Shown here piece after piece: positions 13,701 through 28,416 of a DNA stretch of 64,000 nucleotides. The DNA is from Lanius collurio (taxonomy: Eukaryota; Chordata; Aves; Passeriformes; Laniidae). The stretch lies in contig JACBWW010000003.1 of assembly GCA_020086605.1 (NCBI GenBank), forward strand, positions 53,682,187 through 53,746,186, read 5' to 3'. Under the pieces are notes generated by a model. It did no database searches. It saw nothing but the letters and a program-made list of their open reading frames with translations, and was not told the origin of the DNA. The position numbers were made by a program, and so were the translations under genes. Numbering within the stretch: position 1 is the stretch's first letter; each line of letters begins with the position of its first letter.

Positions 13701-15976
13701 GTGAACCCATCATTCATAACCTGAAGAGCCAAGAGCATTGTGGTACACCAGCAAGACAAAGTGACAAGTCACACTTCTGTCTGAACTTCATGCTCACTTC
13801 TGATGAACAAAACCACATACAGTGTTGGTCTGTTCCCACCCTTATTTGTCTGGAGTCCCTTTGCAACTGTTTGGTAACCAGATCCTTACATCCTGCTGCA
13901 TCAGACAGGCCAACAGATCTTTCTCACTTGTCTTTTTCTTTTCAAAATTTTCTGAATTCTCATCCAATTTTCTTTGTTCTGCTTCCCTGTCCCACTCACC
14001 AGAGGCTACCTGCCACTCATGTTGGGGGACATGCATGCACTGACACCCAGAATCAAATTGTATACCAAAAGAACATACTGAGGAAGAGTTTCAATGGACA
14101 TTCATAGCCTTCCTATGCTCAGGTCCTCCATGCGCAGCTCTCTCCTGTCCATTTTTCTCCTCTCTTGCCTGAGTCCACTGCTCTAATCTGCAAAGTCTCT
14201 TCATATGCTATTCAAAGCACTACACCAAAGAGGAAAAATCACAAGACTGTTTAAATTGGAAACAAATAAGAATGGACAGTCAGGTAAAGGACACCTTATT
14301 TGCTTTCTTGCAAGAATAAGGAGATACTTAGTCATTTTTAAAGCACTGCAGTGTAAATCTTACCAAAGGGAAATGATCTTATATTACGGAGAAGCACTAA
14401 TGCACAACCACAGGATTTAAGTTCAGCCAAGGTCAATAGGAATAATGAGGGGAATTCAACATTTGTATAAGTAATAAGACTGTAAAATTATGTCTGATGG
14501 GAATCTGTTGTTTTTTTTAAAGAAATGTTAAACCAGTAACACTCCCATCTGGGAGTGTTACTGAACACAAGTCATAAGGAGAGCTGGTGAGAAATGGAGG
14601 ACAGGCCAGTACACAGAGGGCAAGAAGGAAGTGACACAACTCTTTTCCAATACCTAAACCTTTAGGCAGAATAGTAGAGCGTTCCAGACTCCTGGTCTGC
14701 CTGTGCCACACAAAAAGCTGGCAGAAGCAGTGTGGACACGCAGCACTGTCTCACAGCCAATGTGAAGTGCTTTGGTCCAGTCAAGGTCATACTTGCCACA
14801 GCTGGTTGAATGGAACAAATTCACTACCACCAGATTGGAGAGTTCTGATTTGGGGTCGGGCAAATGGATTTATCATATCTTAATAAATAGAAATTTCAAC
14901 AGAAGCTCCACTGCATTGCTTTCTGTAGCATCTTGCAGAGCTGTTTCACTTGAATTCTGAAACCATCTTAATTCTTGTATTTCATTTGTTCTCCATGTAA
15001 ACAGATTGGCAAGACTTAGCTGCCTAATGAGGAAGAATCCTTTCATCTTAAATCTCTGGAAGCTTCTACTGTCTGGAAAAAAGGCTTTTGTGAGAAATCA
15101 TTAAATTCTTAATTAATTTTTATCACTACTTTATCTTAATCAGAAAAAGAAAACATGAAAGGAGTTTAAAGACATTTACTTAAGCTTGTTTTATACAAGC
15201 AAATGAGGGATTTTCTTGAAAATTGTGTTCACCAAAAATGAGAGTTTGAGGATAATTTAATAGCAAAATCAAGATAAACAATACACACTTCTGACTATAC
15301 CTAGTGTCTATTTCTGAATGTTGACCTGAAGATATTAGATCAACATTACAATTTCAGCATTTGAAGAATTACAGACTGCTAAATTTAGCAGTCAGTCCAA
15401 CCAAGCTGAAATGAAAAGCTTAAAATAAAGCCAGGCTGTATTTACCCATTTGCTTTAAAGCAAATTTTGCGAAGGGGTTAGCAAGTAGACAGTGCCTTCA
15501 GAATAAAAATCCTTGTGAGTACTGGGTGTGTAACAGGAAGGATTTTTTTTTTTTTTAATGTTCAATGGAGAAAATAGAAAGATTTGTCCACCCTGATGCT
15601 AAAAATGCAGAATAATTATCATCTGAGGCAGGTGCACTTCTGACCTAAGCATATATGCATACCATGTATTTTCAAGCCCTCTTTGTTAGAATAAACAGCT
15701 GAATTTTTCCTCAAGTACAGACTTTAAAGGCAGATGAAAGTGGCTTCACTGGGGAAGGAAAAACAGTCCCAGAAAAGCAGAGGAAAATGGAGTCCCAATG
15801 CCTTTGACACCTTGTTGCTCTGTTGCTTCCCCAGCAGGGCAATGACTGTGAAACGTGCCACAACCCCTCTGGAGATGGTGCCAGGTGACCTGGACCTTGG
15901 TGACGTAGGCCTATGCCATGTATGGTCTCTGCTCCTTCTGGCCAAGGTCCCACATAGCACGAGGATACACTGTGGC
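10734..15976. other. Gene-free DNA
   Basis: I see no coding exon or recognisable mobile element here. Confidence 0.55.
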
Positions 15977-16330
15977 ATTCACAGGATCACAGAATCACAG
16001 GATGGTTGGGAGCAGAAGGAACCTCTGGAGGTCAACTGTCATAACACACCCTGTTCAAACAGGGCCACCTAGAGCCTATTGCTCTGATCTGCATCCAAAA
16101 ACGTTTCAAATGTTTCCAAGGATGGAGACTTCACAACCTCCCTGGGTCACCTGTTCCAGAGTTCAGTCATCCTCGTAGTAAAAACAAGTTGTTTGGGGCT
16201 TTTTTCATGTTCATAGGGGAACATGAAAAGAAAACACTGGTGTTCACGAGGGATCTCCTATTTTTCAGTTTGTGCCCATTGTCCATTGGGACAGTCTGTC
16301 TGGTACTTTTGCTGTTGTGAAGTCTTTCAA
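15977..16330 (-). mobile_element. CR1 LINE 3' fragment, minus strand
   Basis: It starts with the reverse of the CR1 tail ('cacaggatcacagaatcacagg'), then 'atggttggg', 'ggagacttcacaacctccctggg', 'ctgttccag' and 'cagtttgtgcccattg', all characteristic of CR1 3' coding/UTR sequence read backwards. It is 5'-truncated and moderately diverged. Confidence 0.85.
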
Positions 16331-18630
16331 TAACCTCAGCTATTAATAGAATGTGATTCCTGATTTTTGATGTGCTGTAGGACAATAAACAGCTATTCTG
16401 ATTTTCTGAGTGCATGCTAAACCTTCAGAAAACCAGGAGTGATATAATAAATGAGTAGGAGTAAAGTCAATGCATATTCAGCCTGCAGAGTTTTGGTGAA
16501 AGAAGGTGAAATTTGATGTTTTATTCCTTCTGCTTGGATTCTGGTTCAGTTTATCAGTGTGTTTCACTTCTACTTTCCTGCAGGTTTTCCTTCTCAGGGA
16601 GCAGTTGAGGTCTGCACCTCTGAGCATGCAGGTCACCAACAGCCCCTTCTGGACCAACTCTTTATGATTAAAAGGGTTTCTAACAGGCATGAGATTGCCT
16701 TTTGAGAGCTAGGACACAGCATCATATTCCAAACTGCTCCTTTAATTATGCTGACTCCTATTTTATCCTTGCTCCTTCACTATTGTCTACTCTTTTTGCA
16801 ATCCTACTCTCTTCCACTTCCCTGACATCTCTTTTTCCTCTCAGCCATTTTGTAATAGAAGATTATTTGGCCATGGAACTGTGGAGGTGCCTTCCCCTGA
16901 AATCCCGTGGGGAGGGACCCTGCAGGGTACGGGTCTGTCCCTGTCCCTGTCCCCATGTCACGTGTGCCTCATACCTGTTCCCGAACGGGTGGTTTGGGGT
17001 GTCCGGGGGCTGGGGGGGAGAGCAGGGTGCCAGAGAGGAGTCTGCCTGGGAACTCCAGCCATGCAGCTGGAGGAATAAAATAATCCCTGAACATCTACAA
17101 AATATCGCTTCATCTTTCCTTCCGAGTCCATCGCTGTCTTATTCATGTTGTAAGGATTCCCTGCACTACAACATGGAACTGCTACTCAGCATGTATGATT
17201 GGATGAACTGCCTACAGAAGACACATTTCAGACTGCCTCTCCATGTCCATGAAGCCAGTAAGGGTTCAGACTGGAAACACACTTTTTTCTTTCTCCCTCA
17301 CTGAGGAGTACATGGGTGGGAGAAAAAAAGGTGGGAGAGGGTTTGGTGTACTTGATCATAGACACTGGGGCAGAGCTGAAAGCCTGGACTCTAATCACAG
17401 TTGTGTTAGAATCAAAATGTGACTCAGATCCAGGATACAGGTCTTCACTCAAATACCTTCAGTGTGTCAGCTTTTCTGAAACATTTAATCACTACATCAT
17501 TCCTCATCAGGTAATCCAGGGCCACAGGAAGAAGGACAAGTCACACTCCACAAGTGTAAAGGCCTTTTTTTGATTCAGGACAGTATGAGTGCACATAGGC
17601 TGCTAAAGCAGAAACATCAGCAGTTATTTAAAATTGAAGGGCCTTTCTTCCAGAAAGGGCTAAATAACTGATTTCCTTCATGCATGGTCTTTCCAGAATT
17701 ATCCATTTGTGTAATAAAAAACAGCTACACTTCTGAGAGAGAGTCTTACACAATGGCAAATAAAAGCCACTTTCACTGTTTGTTGAACATGAGTCAAGTA
17801 ATTTTTTGTCTGAAATAAGAAGTAATGGATAACCCAGGTAAAAAAAAGCCATGTAAGCATGTCTGTATTTGAGCTGTTTTGAAGGTAATCAACACTCAGT
17901 TTTTGCTCTCACTTGGTAAGAAAAGCTCCTTTAAAACCTTCTGCCAACTCTCTTAAAAGTTTGGCTTCTCTTCTGAAGAGATGCAGGAGCACAGGCAAAA
18001 TCCTTCTTACTTTGCAGCTTTGGGCCCTATTTGTTTTGGATATGATGGTTAGTGGGCTTTATTCACTAATCTGACTTTATTAAGAGGCTGAACAAGATAT
18101 TCCACAAAGAACAGCCTGCAAGGCAAAGACAGGGATGTGCCAGAGACAGGGGACCTATACAAACTGAACATACCATACAAAATCAGGGCTTTTTAAAAAA
18201 AAGTGGATCTAAGACAAGGGTAAATGGGTTCAATTTATTCCTCACAGTTCTCTCAGGCAGAAGATGTGGGCAACTGACAGAAGAGACTTGCTATGGTCAG
18301 GAACCTAAGGATACCTTCAGTCCCTGTTCTCTCTAGTCTTTCTCCACTGTAGGCAGTTTGAGGCCAGTACTTTTAGTCCTTTTTGCACTAAGTAGTTGTG
18401 TCTGTGCCCCACAAGTTGTTTTTGACAGTGCCTGCTAAAGGAAACCTGTTCTACATCCATTTAAACTAAGGAAATAAATCCACAGTATATTCACACTGTG
18501 TAAGGTAACCCCTTTTTTTTTTTTTGGTCCTTCTGCCTTCTAAGTAAACAGCGCTAACCATTTGTTGTATAACCATAAAAACATACAATTTACACATAAT
18601 TTAATTATTTCTGAAGATTTAAATAAATTT

Positions 18631-18643
18631 CCCCCCCCCCCCC
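18631..18643. repeat. C homopolymer (13 bp)
   Basis: Thirteen consecutive C in otherwise AT-rich DNA. The length is liable to sequencing error. Confidence 0.95.
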
Positions 18644-21600
18644 AATTTTACAGGTATATGTGGGTTTTGTTTGAATTGAAACCATTCCACATACTGCAGT
18701 CAAGTGGGGTTGACATCCATGTTATCTCATCTCTTTTATGCTTAGAAAATAAAAACAGGATTACAAAAAGAATTGATGTTTTTCCTCTTTTTTCAGTTTA
18801 AAATGTTTTAAGTTAAACATATTACATTTGCTTTTGTTTGACTTGGTGGGGGGGAGACAGAATTGCCCATTTAACTTCAAATAAATAAGTCTTTCCAAAA
18901 GGAAAAGCTTAGTTTATCTCCTTGCTTTGAATTAAAGAGTGCTTTCAAATTTTCTCGTGTGAATGACCTAAACTCTTTGATTTTTGCAGCTGGGGTTCCC
19001 TCAACCCCTGGTGGCAGAGGAAGGGGAAATTTCACATCAGATGAAATGCTTGAACCCCTGTGGGCTCTGCCCACCCATGGTTGCAGCAGGCTGTGTGAGC
19101 AAGGTGGCTCTGTGGCCACGGAGAGGAACAGAGCAGAGTGCCAGACAGATGCACTTAGTGACCATCCAAGCCAAAACTCCCTCCCTGGCCACATTCAAAC
19201 AAACCTTGGTGCCAAATCTTTCTGAGCACAAAGCCATCGGGCTGAGCAGAGAAATGTGAAGTGTTCACTGCAATTGATGGAAACAATATTAAATACTTTG
19301 CTTCTCCACTAGTAGCATATTGATACTTAATCAAGCAGTTGAAAGGAAATCAAACTGTTACTTGTTGTAAACTGGTGAAGTGACCCATGGGCTTGAGCTG
19401 AGATTACTTTTTTTCTCTGTTCTTGCTATCAACAAGCAGCAAGCAGGCACCAACCCTTTCCTCAAGCTTCCTGCTGCTTCCAGAAGCAAGTAAGCTACAG
19501 CAACAGGAGTTCCCAGAGGCTGCTCTTTAGTGGTAACTCCTGATTTGGCCTCTGGCTGGAAATGCACCACCAGAAATTAGATAGCTCATTCATTACTCTT
19601 TCATATTGTCCAGGGCCCCTCTCTGCTGGTGGAGCTGTAGCAGCAAGAAGACAGAAGCTAATCTGGGGTAGGCTGCAGTAAATTTAAAAAGCTACAAATC
19701 AAAGTATAGAGCAACCACTGAATCAGGCATCCACTGAAATTTCTGTTCAGAGAGAAATTCACAAGAAAAGAGGAAATGAAATAGAGTTTGCAGAAAATTT
19801 GCAGAGACCAGACTGAAACCAGACACACTAGCATAACCCAGAAGGTTTTTGGATAATCAGGTGTCTGTCTCTGTGGACTCAAAATTCCCCTCTGGCACAA
19901 CCAGCAAGTGTTTACTTGGGAGGTAGAAGTGAAAAGCCAGTGGGTCTGAAATCTGAGCTTCCACAAGAATTTCTCTGGTCGGTGCTCAGCGTTGCCTTCG
20001 GGGGATGAGTGGGCTGGGAGGCAGGATGTCGGCTGCTGGGCTGACTCCCAGTGCCTGTGGTTATCGCTCGGGTAATCCCGCATGGTACAGCTGAGCTAAA
20101 ACTAAATTGTATCCATTTCTCCCCAACCCATCTTTCCAGAAGCAACGAGATTTTCTTACTCTGAATAAACACCAAAATAGTATTTTTTCCTTATAATTCT
20201 TTGTCTGAACACTGTAGCTGAAAGTATTTCCTTTTGCAGCAATGACTATCTATGCTGGCAATAACTGCACTGGCAGTGGTGCAGACTGGCTCTATTTTAC
20301 TTGCCTGTGGCAATTTAATTTTTCAGTAGCTCTTTCCTTTAAAACATTTAGAAATCCCACAGAAACAAGTAAGCCTTGGATATGTGAAGAATTCCAGGCA
20401 TAAACCTTAAATCATAATTAGAAAAGAAATGTAAACACATCCTTTCATGCCTGACATGGGGCTGAAGATTGCCTTTTACGAATAAGCTGTGCGCCCAAAG
20501 CTATGATAAATCACACATAAATAAAACCATCCCATAATTCAGATGCCCTCCCACAAAGGGCAGTTCTAAAATGTTAATTTAAAGAAGTGTTTTCTCATCC
20601 ATTTCAGGTTTTACTCAGAGAAGGGTGTACTACAGGGTGTTCAGAGTCTGGTGGAAAGAGGAGGAAGACTTTTTTCATGGCTTGGGAGAAAAGCAGAGCT
20701 AGATGTCCTAGAATTCAAAATTCAACATTGAATTTGTATTCCCTAGGCACAACACAGCAAACCTGAATAGAACAAATTCTAGCAGATTAGCTAAAGCCAT
20801 GTAGGATGAATGAGTCTAACTTCACTCTTCTTACAATATGACTTCATTCATAAGGAAACATAAAACTCTTTTCTTTATTCTCGCTTTCTCATATCTATTG
20901 CTTTCTTCTTCCTGCCTGAATAATGCAACTGTCCTAACTCTTCGTATCAGAGCTCAGTATTGAGCCATCAATACCAGTGAGTCAGCATCCTTTCCCACAA
21001 GATTCAGTACTTGGGATTTTTCAGGGAAACGCTGCCAGCTTGTTATGTCTCAATGGGAATTTTTTTGGAAAACACCTTACATTTGGAACATAAAAAACAA
21101 CCGTTGAACATTATGTAGATGAGGGCCAAGGACCCATTATCTTCCCAAAGGCTACCTTACCAAGAAGGTAGTAAACTGCCCAAGAGGTGGGGAAATTACT
21201 CCAAGCCTTTGTCCAGTGTTGGCAAGCGGTTTCCTTCAGGCATCTCAGGATTGAACATTAACTTATTCTAGCGAGAGTGAAAAATATCTCCAGGGCTGAA
21301 TTTTAAACCCAGCAATCTCCTACATAAAAAAGGACAGAGGTGGCTATTAAGGAACTGTAGTTCTTTTATTCTTATTATTGTAATTTATTTTATTTCTTGT
21401 ATAAATAGCCAACTTTGGAAGTATACATTTATTTCTACAGTTAAACTTTCTGTGGGAATGGTATTTTGTGGGGCATGAGAGCAAACCCAGGAAACTGCTG
21501 ATTAAATACTTACTGTGCTGAATGGGCTTGTAGGTATTTCAGCCTCAAGCAAGGCTAACCAGGCAACAGGACTGATGATTTTTTTGTGTATGTCAGATTT

Positions 21601-22102
21601 ATTGTTGCTCCAGCAAGACTGGAGCATGTGTCTTATTATACCTGCGCTGTGGGAGCAATGATGACTCTTCACAGGGCTGTATTTTCCAAGCTCAAAGGTT
21701 TTCCTAGTCATTACCCTACACATAATCCAGGCTTTTTGTTTGTCAGAGTCCTTTTATTCTGTATTCTGTGGGTGTTGTACCCTTCAGGATTACACTGTGG
21801 GATGTCACAATAACCACCCTCTTATCATCATGTGAGAGGGAGCAGGGACATTTCTGTGGGAATAGGTGCAATTTCTTCACTTCCAAAGCACCTTGTAAAT
21901 ACAGCGTAGCACAGAGCAATAGCAGAGTGCTCTGCCATCCTGGTCATCACTGATGGAGCCTTTGCAGTATCAAAATATTTTCTGTAGAGTCAGTAATTTA
22001 GAGTGCAGTGGCTCTGTGGTTAATTGCTCCTCCTTTCAGCCTCAGTATGTAACTTGCAGCTTTTCTGCATGGTGACGTGATGATGACAGCATGGCTGAAT
22101 GG

Positions 22103-22174
22103 GAGAGGGGTAAAATGCAATGTAAGAACTGAACCATTGAGAGGGGTAAAATGCAATGTAAGAACTGAGCCATT
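22103..22174. repeat. 36-bp tandem duplication
   Basis: Two adjacent copies (22103-22138 and 22139-22174) starting GAGAGGGGTAAAATGCAATG differ at one base. This looks like a recent local duplication in unannotated DNA. Confidence 0.97.
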
Positions 22175-25100
22175 CTCTCTGCCAGAGCAGGGAATGAATT
22201 GCATCAACAAACTAAGCAGCATGAAAGCAGAAAGAGCTGTAATAGGGCTATTGTGTGATGAGAATGGCTTTAAGGGAGCAAGGAAGATGGGACATGAACA
22301 GTCAGACCTGTCTCACCCAATACTGTCTTTTTTTGAAATTCATTTCTTTGCACATATAGAAATACTCTACAATAAATTTAACTGAAGAGAACACTAGATT
22401 AACAATAGTTAACTCAGAGTTTGAATTCACAGAGCTGTACAAAGGGGTTTTGATACTTCCCTGGTTGTGGCTCCTGGCCATCACTTTTTGTCTGAGCAGG
22501 CATATTTTTTTCATGCCTCTTTAATGCAAATGCAGCTCCCGCCTGACCATTTTTCTATGACTGTTTAATACACACTCAGCCACTGGTGCGGCCTCATTCC
22601 AGGGTGGAGACTGGAGGTTGGTGACTCCTTCAGGCTGTCAGGGCCTCTTCCCAGCAGAGGTGGGTAGGATACCCTGAGGCTGAGGAAGAAGAATTTCACT
22701 CCTGTTGCCACCTCCCTTCTGTGTGTACTCTTGGATAAGGAGAGGTGGGCACCAGCAGCTCCAGGTGTGGCAGGAGGGTGAAGTAATTACCTGCACCTGA
22801 AGGAATCGCTTGGCTGGATTGCACCACAAGGGAGAGCCGGGCTGTAAGACCATGTGTCACTAAAACAGTGGTGGGGTGGGAAGGGAGGGACCCCATTTCA
22901 ACAGACAGACCTTTGCAGGAACTTCCTTAGTGGGACTGAACCTCCTTGTGCTGAGTGTAAAGTGTCCAAGTCCATGGAAGGTACAGAGAGAGGCTGGGAA
23001 CATCACTGAGTCACCACTTCTACAGCTGGGCATTGAACTGCTTTGAAACTGCCATTGCTTGCCTGTGAGCATCCTCTGACAACACGGTATCACCCAAATA
23101 CTGCTTTGGGATCTTTGTCAATAACTCCCAAAGAAATCTCTTCTTTTCTGAGTACTTGGTTTTTGTGATTGTTTCAAGAGTAAAAGTCTGGTTTTGAGGC
23201 ACCAAGAGCAAAATTTTTCTGTGTCATTCCTCTGACTTCTTGAGGTTTCAGCATGTCACTCTTCTCCGACTTTCAAAAACACTTCTCAACAGCAGTAACT
23301 GCCCGTTCCTTGTATCCCTGTGTTGGGTCCCAACCCACGCGGTGTCAAACCAAGCTGCTTCTCTCTAGCTCCAAGAGACGGGAATAGCCCAGTTTCCCAA
23401 CGGCTTCACCAGTCTGCCAGCTACTTCCAGTTTGTTTTGCTGCAATCCAAAAAACACACCCTACTTTAAGCATTGACACATCTCCCAAGTGTGGACACCC
23501 TTCCCAAAAATGTGAGTTTATGTTCGTTTTCCCTAACTCTGGCCAGGAGAAAGAGGCTTCTGTGAAACTGCTGGTGTTTAATCACCTTGGTCTTTGATGT
23601 CTCAGTCTCTCCCCTTCAAAGAATGCAGAGACCTGACCTATCTCTTACCGACACTGAATTTCCATTGTATTAAATGGGATTAATCACCCTTTAGGATGTG
23701 CCATTTTACTCATCTAAAGTGCCATAGGCAGAACCGTAGCTCAACATAAATACCACACCACTGATAATTGTCAATAGACAGAAATCTTGTTTTGCCTGCT
23801 GACAAAATTCTGCATATCCAGAATGATATATATCCTACTTGCCAGAAAGATTATTTATTTATTTAAAAGAGAATGAAGATTTGCCTTCTTAGATAAAGAA
23901 ATAAAGGAGAAAAATATTCTCTGGAAAGTTCTGTCTTCACCATTATTGAACCACACCCTGTCTTCTTCATATAAGAAATATTGCCAAAGCCACAGTCTTT
24001 CATCATGTGGTTTCTTTTAAATAACCTCCTAGGTACTAAAGGTCAGGATGATTTTAAAAAAATAGCCTGGTAGTATGAAAGAACTTTTTTTAAATGCGAA
24101 AAGACAAACAGAGGAATCCTACGCAAACTTGCCATAAATACAAGGGATGAAGATGATGATGAGTGGAATAAATTACATTCACATTGCGTTTGTCTGCTTT
24201 ATATCATCTCAAGTTTTGTTCAGTTCAAAAGTCTAATATAAAAATAGAATTACTCAATTCATTGCAATTCTGAGTCCATTCTTTTAGTCCTTTCCCATAG
24301 ATTTGTCCTTGAACTCCACTGGAAAAAGTTAGACAATGACCACAGCCTTAGCTTTGTATATATTTTTTTCTTTCCTCATTACCGAGCTTATTGTCAATAT
24401 TGCTTCTTCATCTAACTAAGGTAAAGGAAGAAAGTTGCAAAATTCTTTTTTTTCAGTTATTTTTGTCCAATTTTTATTTTTCTACATTGTTTCAACAAAG
24501 AAATATTTCAAAGGGTGGGTTTTTCCCATATTTGACATTTGTCCAAAACTGAATAGTTTCTGATGGTCTGCAGAAATTACTGGTACCTTTTTCTAGAAAT
24601 ATTTGCTTATTTCTGGGCCATGGTTTTGAATTACTTCAAGGCTGAAAATTTGAAGGCCACTTTGAAGGTGATTCATGGGCAAATCAGACACCTTTGCCTT
24701 GGATGTAGCAATGCTGACCCATATCAGGACAGGCAAAGTGGGTGTCTGAGGGTGGGGAAGGGCTTGGTTGAGTTGCAGTCCCCACCATGGCTTGTTGAAG
24801 CCCCAGGATATTCCTGGTGTATGGTGTGTGTGTGTGGTGCTTGGTTTCAGTTTTGTGCACATTCTTAACCATCACTTTGAAACGTCATTACTCGGATCTC
24901 TAATCTTTTTTAAAGCTGTCTAATACCTGGCTTTCTTTTTAAAACATTCAGTCTATAGCAGGCTATACTATCGATTTTTACTATGAGAGCATTCATGGGC
25001 CATGGTCAGGGACCAGGTCAGAGTCTATTGTGCTTAGTGATGTGCACAGCATAAAAAAATATTATTACAGAGTAGTATCTAGTTTCTTCACTAATTTCCC

Positions 25101-25239
25101 CCATATTCCAAAGCATTTTCTGGAATTAAAGAGACTGCCTTGTTGGAGGACAAGTACATATAAAAAAACATTTAAGAAGCAGGATTGTAAAAGATTTTGG
25201 AATCATAAGGTTGTGCTTTAAACCCATGGTATTTTTTGA

Positions 25240-25880
25240 TAGGTCAGGGCTGTTTCCTGCTCCGAGAGCAGAGCTAGACAGACGACAGCTGAAGAACTGG
25301 CCTTAAAGCTCATTTTATTGTCTCCTTCAAATATTCCCCAAATTGCTTTTCCTTTCTCTCAGTGAAGAGGAAGCCAACAGGACAGGACAAACCTTGCTCC
25401 TGGCTGGGGTAGCAGAGGTAGCATACTCCTCTTGCTTCCCTGTTCCTCTCCACCTTTCCACCCCAAGACAAGGCTGGCCTCACTTCTGGCCAGAGGATGG
25501 CAAAACATTTGCTTCACAAGTCTGGTCATCAGGCAGGCTGGGAGGAGAGCAGGCACTGTTACCCTGGCAGGTCAGGCCACCCTGAGCACAGAATCCCTCT
25601 TCAAGTCACCCCCAAGGCCCAGCTCTGTTTGGCTATCCCCAGCCCTCACACCTCACATTTTCCTCCCCCAGCAGCATTTCCTCCAAGCTATGGACACAGG
25701 GACCCCCCTCCCACCTGCTGCCCATTGCACATCTTCTTCCTCCTGCAGCCTTCCTTATAAAACAAGCTACCACCCCCAAACCCACATTTTTTCCAATCAT
25801 CCCTCCTACTTTCTGTTTGCCTCACCTTCTCCCTCATTATCCTGGGTCTTGCTTTTGTTTGTCTTGGCTATTTTGGGCTG
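25240..25880 (-). other. Pyrimidine-rich block with LTR-like end
   Basis: Read on the minus strand, the low-coordinate end looks like an LTR R-U5: AATAAAATGAGC (near 25319-25308) followed by 'ctgtcgtctgtctagctctgctctcggag' features and a terminal TATCA near 25238. The rest (25420-25830) is strongly C/T-rich on the plus strand, with a TATAAAAC on plus at about 25756. I could not find the other end or any coding sequence, so this may be an old LTR or simply low-complexity DNA. Confidence 0.3.
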
Positions 25881-27689
25881 GAGGCTCTTTGGGGAAGGGA
25901 TTACAGTTTAAATGTTGTCTGCTCAGGATGTGTTCAAGTCATTCCAGCTGAGTGAAGCTCAATTGATAAATGAGCCACAAACTGACTGAGAAGTGTCTAC
26001 CTGAGCATGGGCAACTGATAAACTGAATCAGCTTTAAGAGGTATAATTCATTAAGCATGTGTATGTTTAAGTTTAGGGGGAAAAAAATCCTATTTTGAAA
26101 GGCACAGGTAATAGTTTAATGTTAAATTTTCCCAGGAAATCCAGTCCAGGCCATACTCTACTGTAGTGAAGCACAGCATGTTCACATGGTAGTTATAGCA
26201 AAAACTGTAGGTTCTGGCTCCAAGTACCTTTTTTACTATTGTCATTCCTGAAGGACCACAAACACTGTATTGTTTACAATGTGAGTTACATATAACTATT
26301 TGAAAAAATGGAAGTATAAATGTATAAATTAAAACTCATACTAAGAAGCAACTGTGCTTTTCTCTAGAGCGCTCTTCTGTGATACATTTTAAAATTATAT
26401 TTCTACTTGATAATATAACTATACTACAATTAAAAATTGTTTTATATGTAGAAAGGATTCAGATGATATTGTTTACAATGTATGTGTGATCTTCATTTTG
26501 TTGTCAGTAAGATCACTGTTCTCACTTTAACACCTAGAACACCCCAAACCTCCACACCTGTTAGAGTCATGGAAACATCTGGTATCTATTTTGCAAATTT
26601 GAGACTCTGTTGTTATAATCTTTTAATTATATGTAAAACCACTTTCTGTTGTAGAAGTATGTAAATTATCCCAAATGAAACAACACAAAACTAGGAAATT
26701 TTTGTGCGTTCAGCACCATTTCTCAGCTACACTGATAAATGAGATGCTAATAGCATGTGAAATTTAAAAGGGAGTTTATTCCTTTTGATAAAAAGATGAT
26801 ATGAGAATTCAGTGTAAAATGAATCTCCAGTATTTTAAATCAGTATGTCCCATTTGTATTCTCTGTATGGAGAGCAATTCTAATGAGCACCTATTGTATT
26901 AACCAGTAATCTCTTTCTCATTCTTTGCTTAAGTTCTTCTCATCTGTAGTAGAAGAATATTTGTCATACAAGCCTAAATGCTTATGGATTCCCTTTCCTT
27001 ACACAATGGAAAAGAATATGTTGAATATTCAAGCTCTGTTCACATGGTTTAAAGAAAAAACCCCAAGACGTCAGTCTCTCTCTGAAGCCACCAAAGCCTT
27101 TGGCTTGTATTGTGAATGACCACTGGTCCATAAAATTGTGAGCTTTTGATAAGGACACTCATCCACTCTGTTCCGTTTTTATGGGGCTCAGGGCTTTGTA
27201 GGTGCCTCATTCTGTAGCTCAGGGAAATGGTAAATGACTGTTTTTCTTATGTGACCTCTCTGTGCTCCCTTCCTTTAAACACGGTGGCAATATGTGAGGC
27301 TTTCCAAGCCTGTCAGGCCCATGCATCATCTTTCCTCCATGAAATTACAAGCTGTGGTTAGGACAAAGTTTGTGAGCTCTCCAAGAACATCACCAGGCCA
27401 AGAGTGGTGCTGGGCCAAATGTGTCTGTGGAGTTGTAATCAGTCATATCACAACCACCTGGGCCTTTCAGACTGGAAGCATCAATACTTTTTTAGCTTCT
27501 TCTACACCTTTGCAGTGACCATGAAAATCCACTGCTGGTCAATATTTACATGGTTCACATATTAACTATTAAACCAGACAGGGAGTAGCAGAGACTCAGG
27601 CCCAAGATAAGGTGGAAAACCCACATAGTCAATCTTTGTAATTAGTTCCTACATCAGAGTCAAGAGTAAAACACCAGTCAAAAATTAAA

Positions 27690-28416
27690 CTGAAAAATTT
27701 AATTGTTTTATAAAATAAGATTATGAAATTCTATATAAAAATCCAGCTTCTTAAATATGGTACATTCACTTCCTCACAGAATATTTAAATATTCAGGTCA
27801 CTTGAACTATAGTTTCACTGTATTTTAGTTAAAATCATTGGATAAATTAAAACATCCTTACCAAAAGATACCACAACTTATACAAATAATACTAAGCAAT
27901 AATACATTTTTTTAAATACAAAATGTAAAGAAATTAATAACTCTCAGGGCATGCTACAAAATTTTGCCAGAAAAATATATGGAATCATTTTTGTTTAACT
28001 AGAAAATATACAGTGTGCTTTCCATTTCTCTTCCTAAAATTCAGTCTCATACAATTTCCATTTAACTTAATAAATATGTACAACAAAAATGTATATTCTT
28101 TGAAGAATATAAATAGCAAATACTGGAGTAGAGAGCCTAGTCTGGCATTCCTTTCTCATCTAGTGACTATAGTGGGACTTTTCAACTCTAAATGTGCAAA
28201 AATGCAGTATCAGGCTCTTAGTGTTATCATAGGGGTTAATAGCTTTTACAAAAGTGATTTTTATTAAATCAAAACCACTGCAGGAGACTTAGAACTATTC
28301 CAGTCAGGCATTCCTATAAATAGTAAATCAAAATGTGGTGAAATAATGTTCCAGTTTAATTACTGCTGGCAGTAATTAGAGAAAAATAGTCAGTGGAGAG
28401 AGAAACATATCTTGAG
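27690..28416 (-). other. TNFRSF11B: Probable TNFRSF11B 3' UTR with candidate poly(A) signals
   Basis: The AT-rich sequence immediately 3' of the stop codon contains an AATAAA on the minus strand at 28265-28260 (about 150 nt after the stop) and an ATTAAA at 27703-27698. Human OPG mRNA has a 3' UTR of some hundreds of bases, so the distal signal may be the main one; this is inference. The segment is rich in A/T runs, as in many cytokine-pathway 3' UTRs. The true end cannot be fixed from sequence alone. Confidence 0.5.

Larger units (their letters stand above)
16331..25239. other. Gene-free DNA
   Basis: Apart from the C-run at 18631 and the duplication at 22103, nothing is recognisable. A 200-codon frame at 16702-17304 has no family resemblance and mixes unrelated base composition. 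The stretch at 19975-20100 is CpG-richer than its surroundings without an obvious cause. Confidence 0.55.

Noticed and set aside
16702..17304. 200-codon plus-strand frame
   Set aside because: No known family, no supporting splice or promoter context, and the composition changes abruptly from AT-rich to GC-rich within the frame.
1..27690. Exons of SAMD12, expected downstream neighbour
   Set aside because: No SAM-domain-like peptide is visible; in mammals the gene lies far from TNFRSF11B, so its absence is not surprising.
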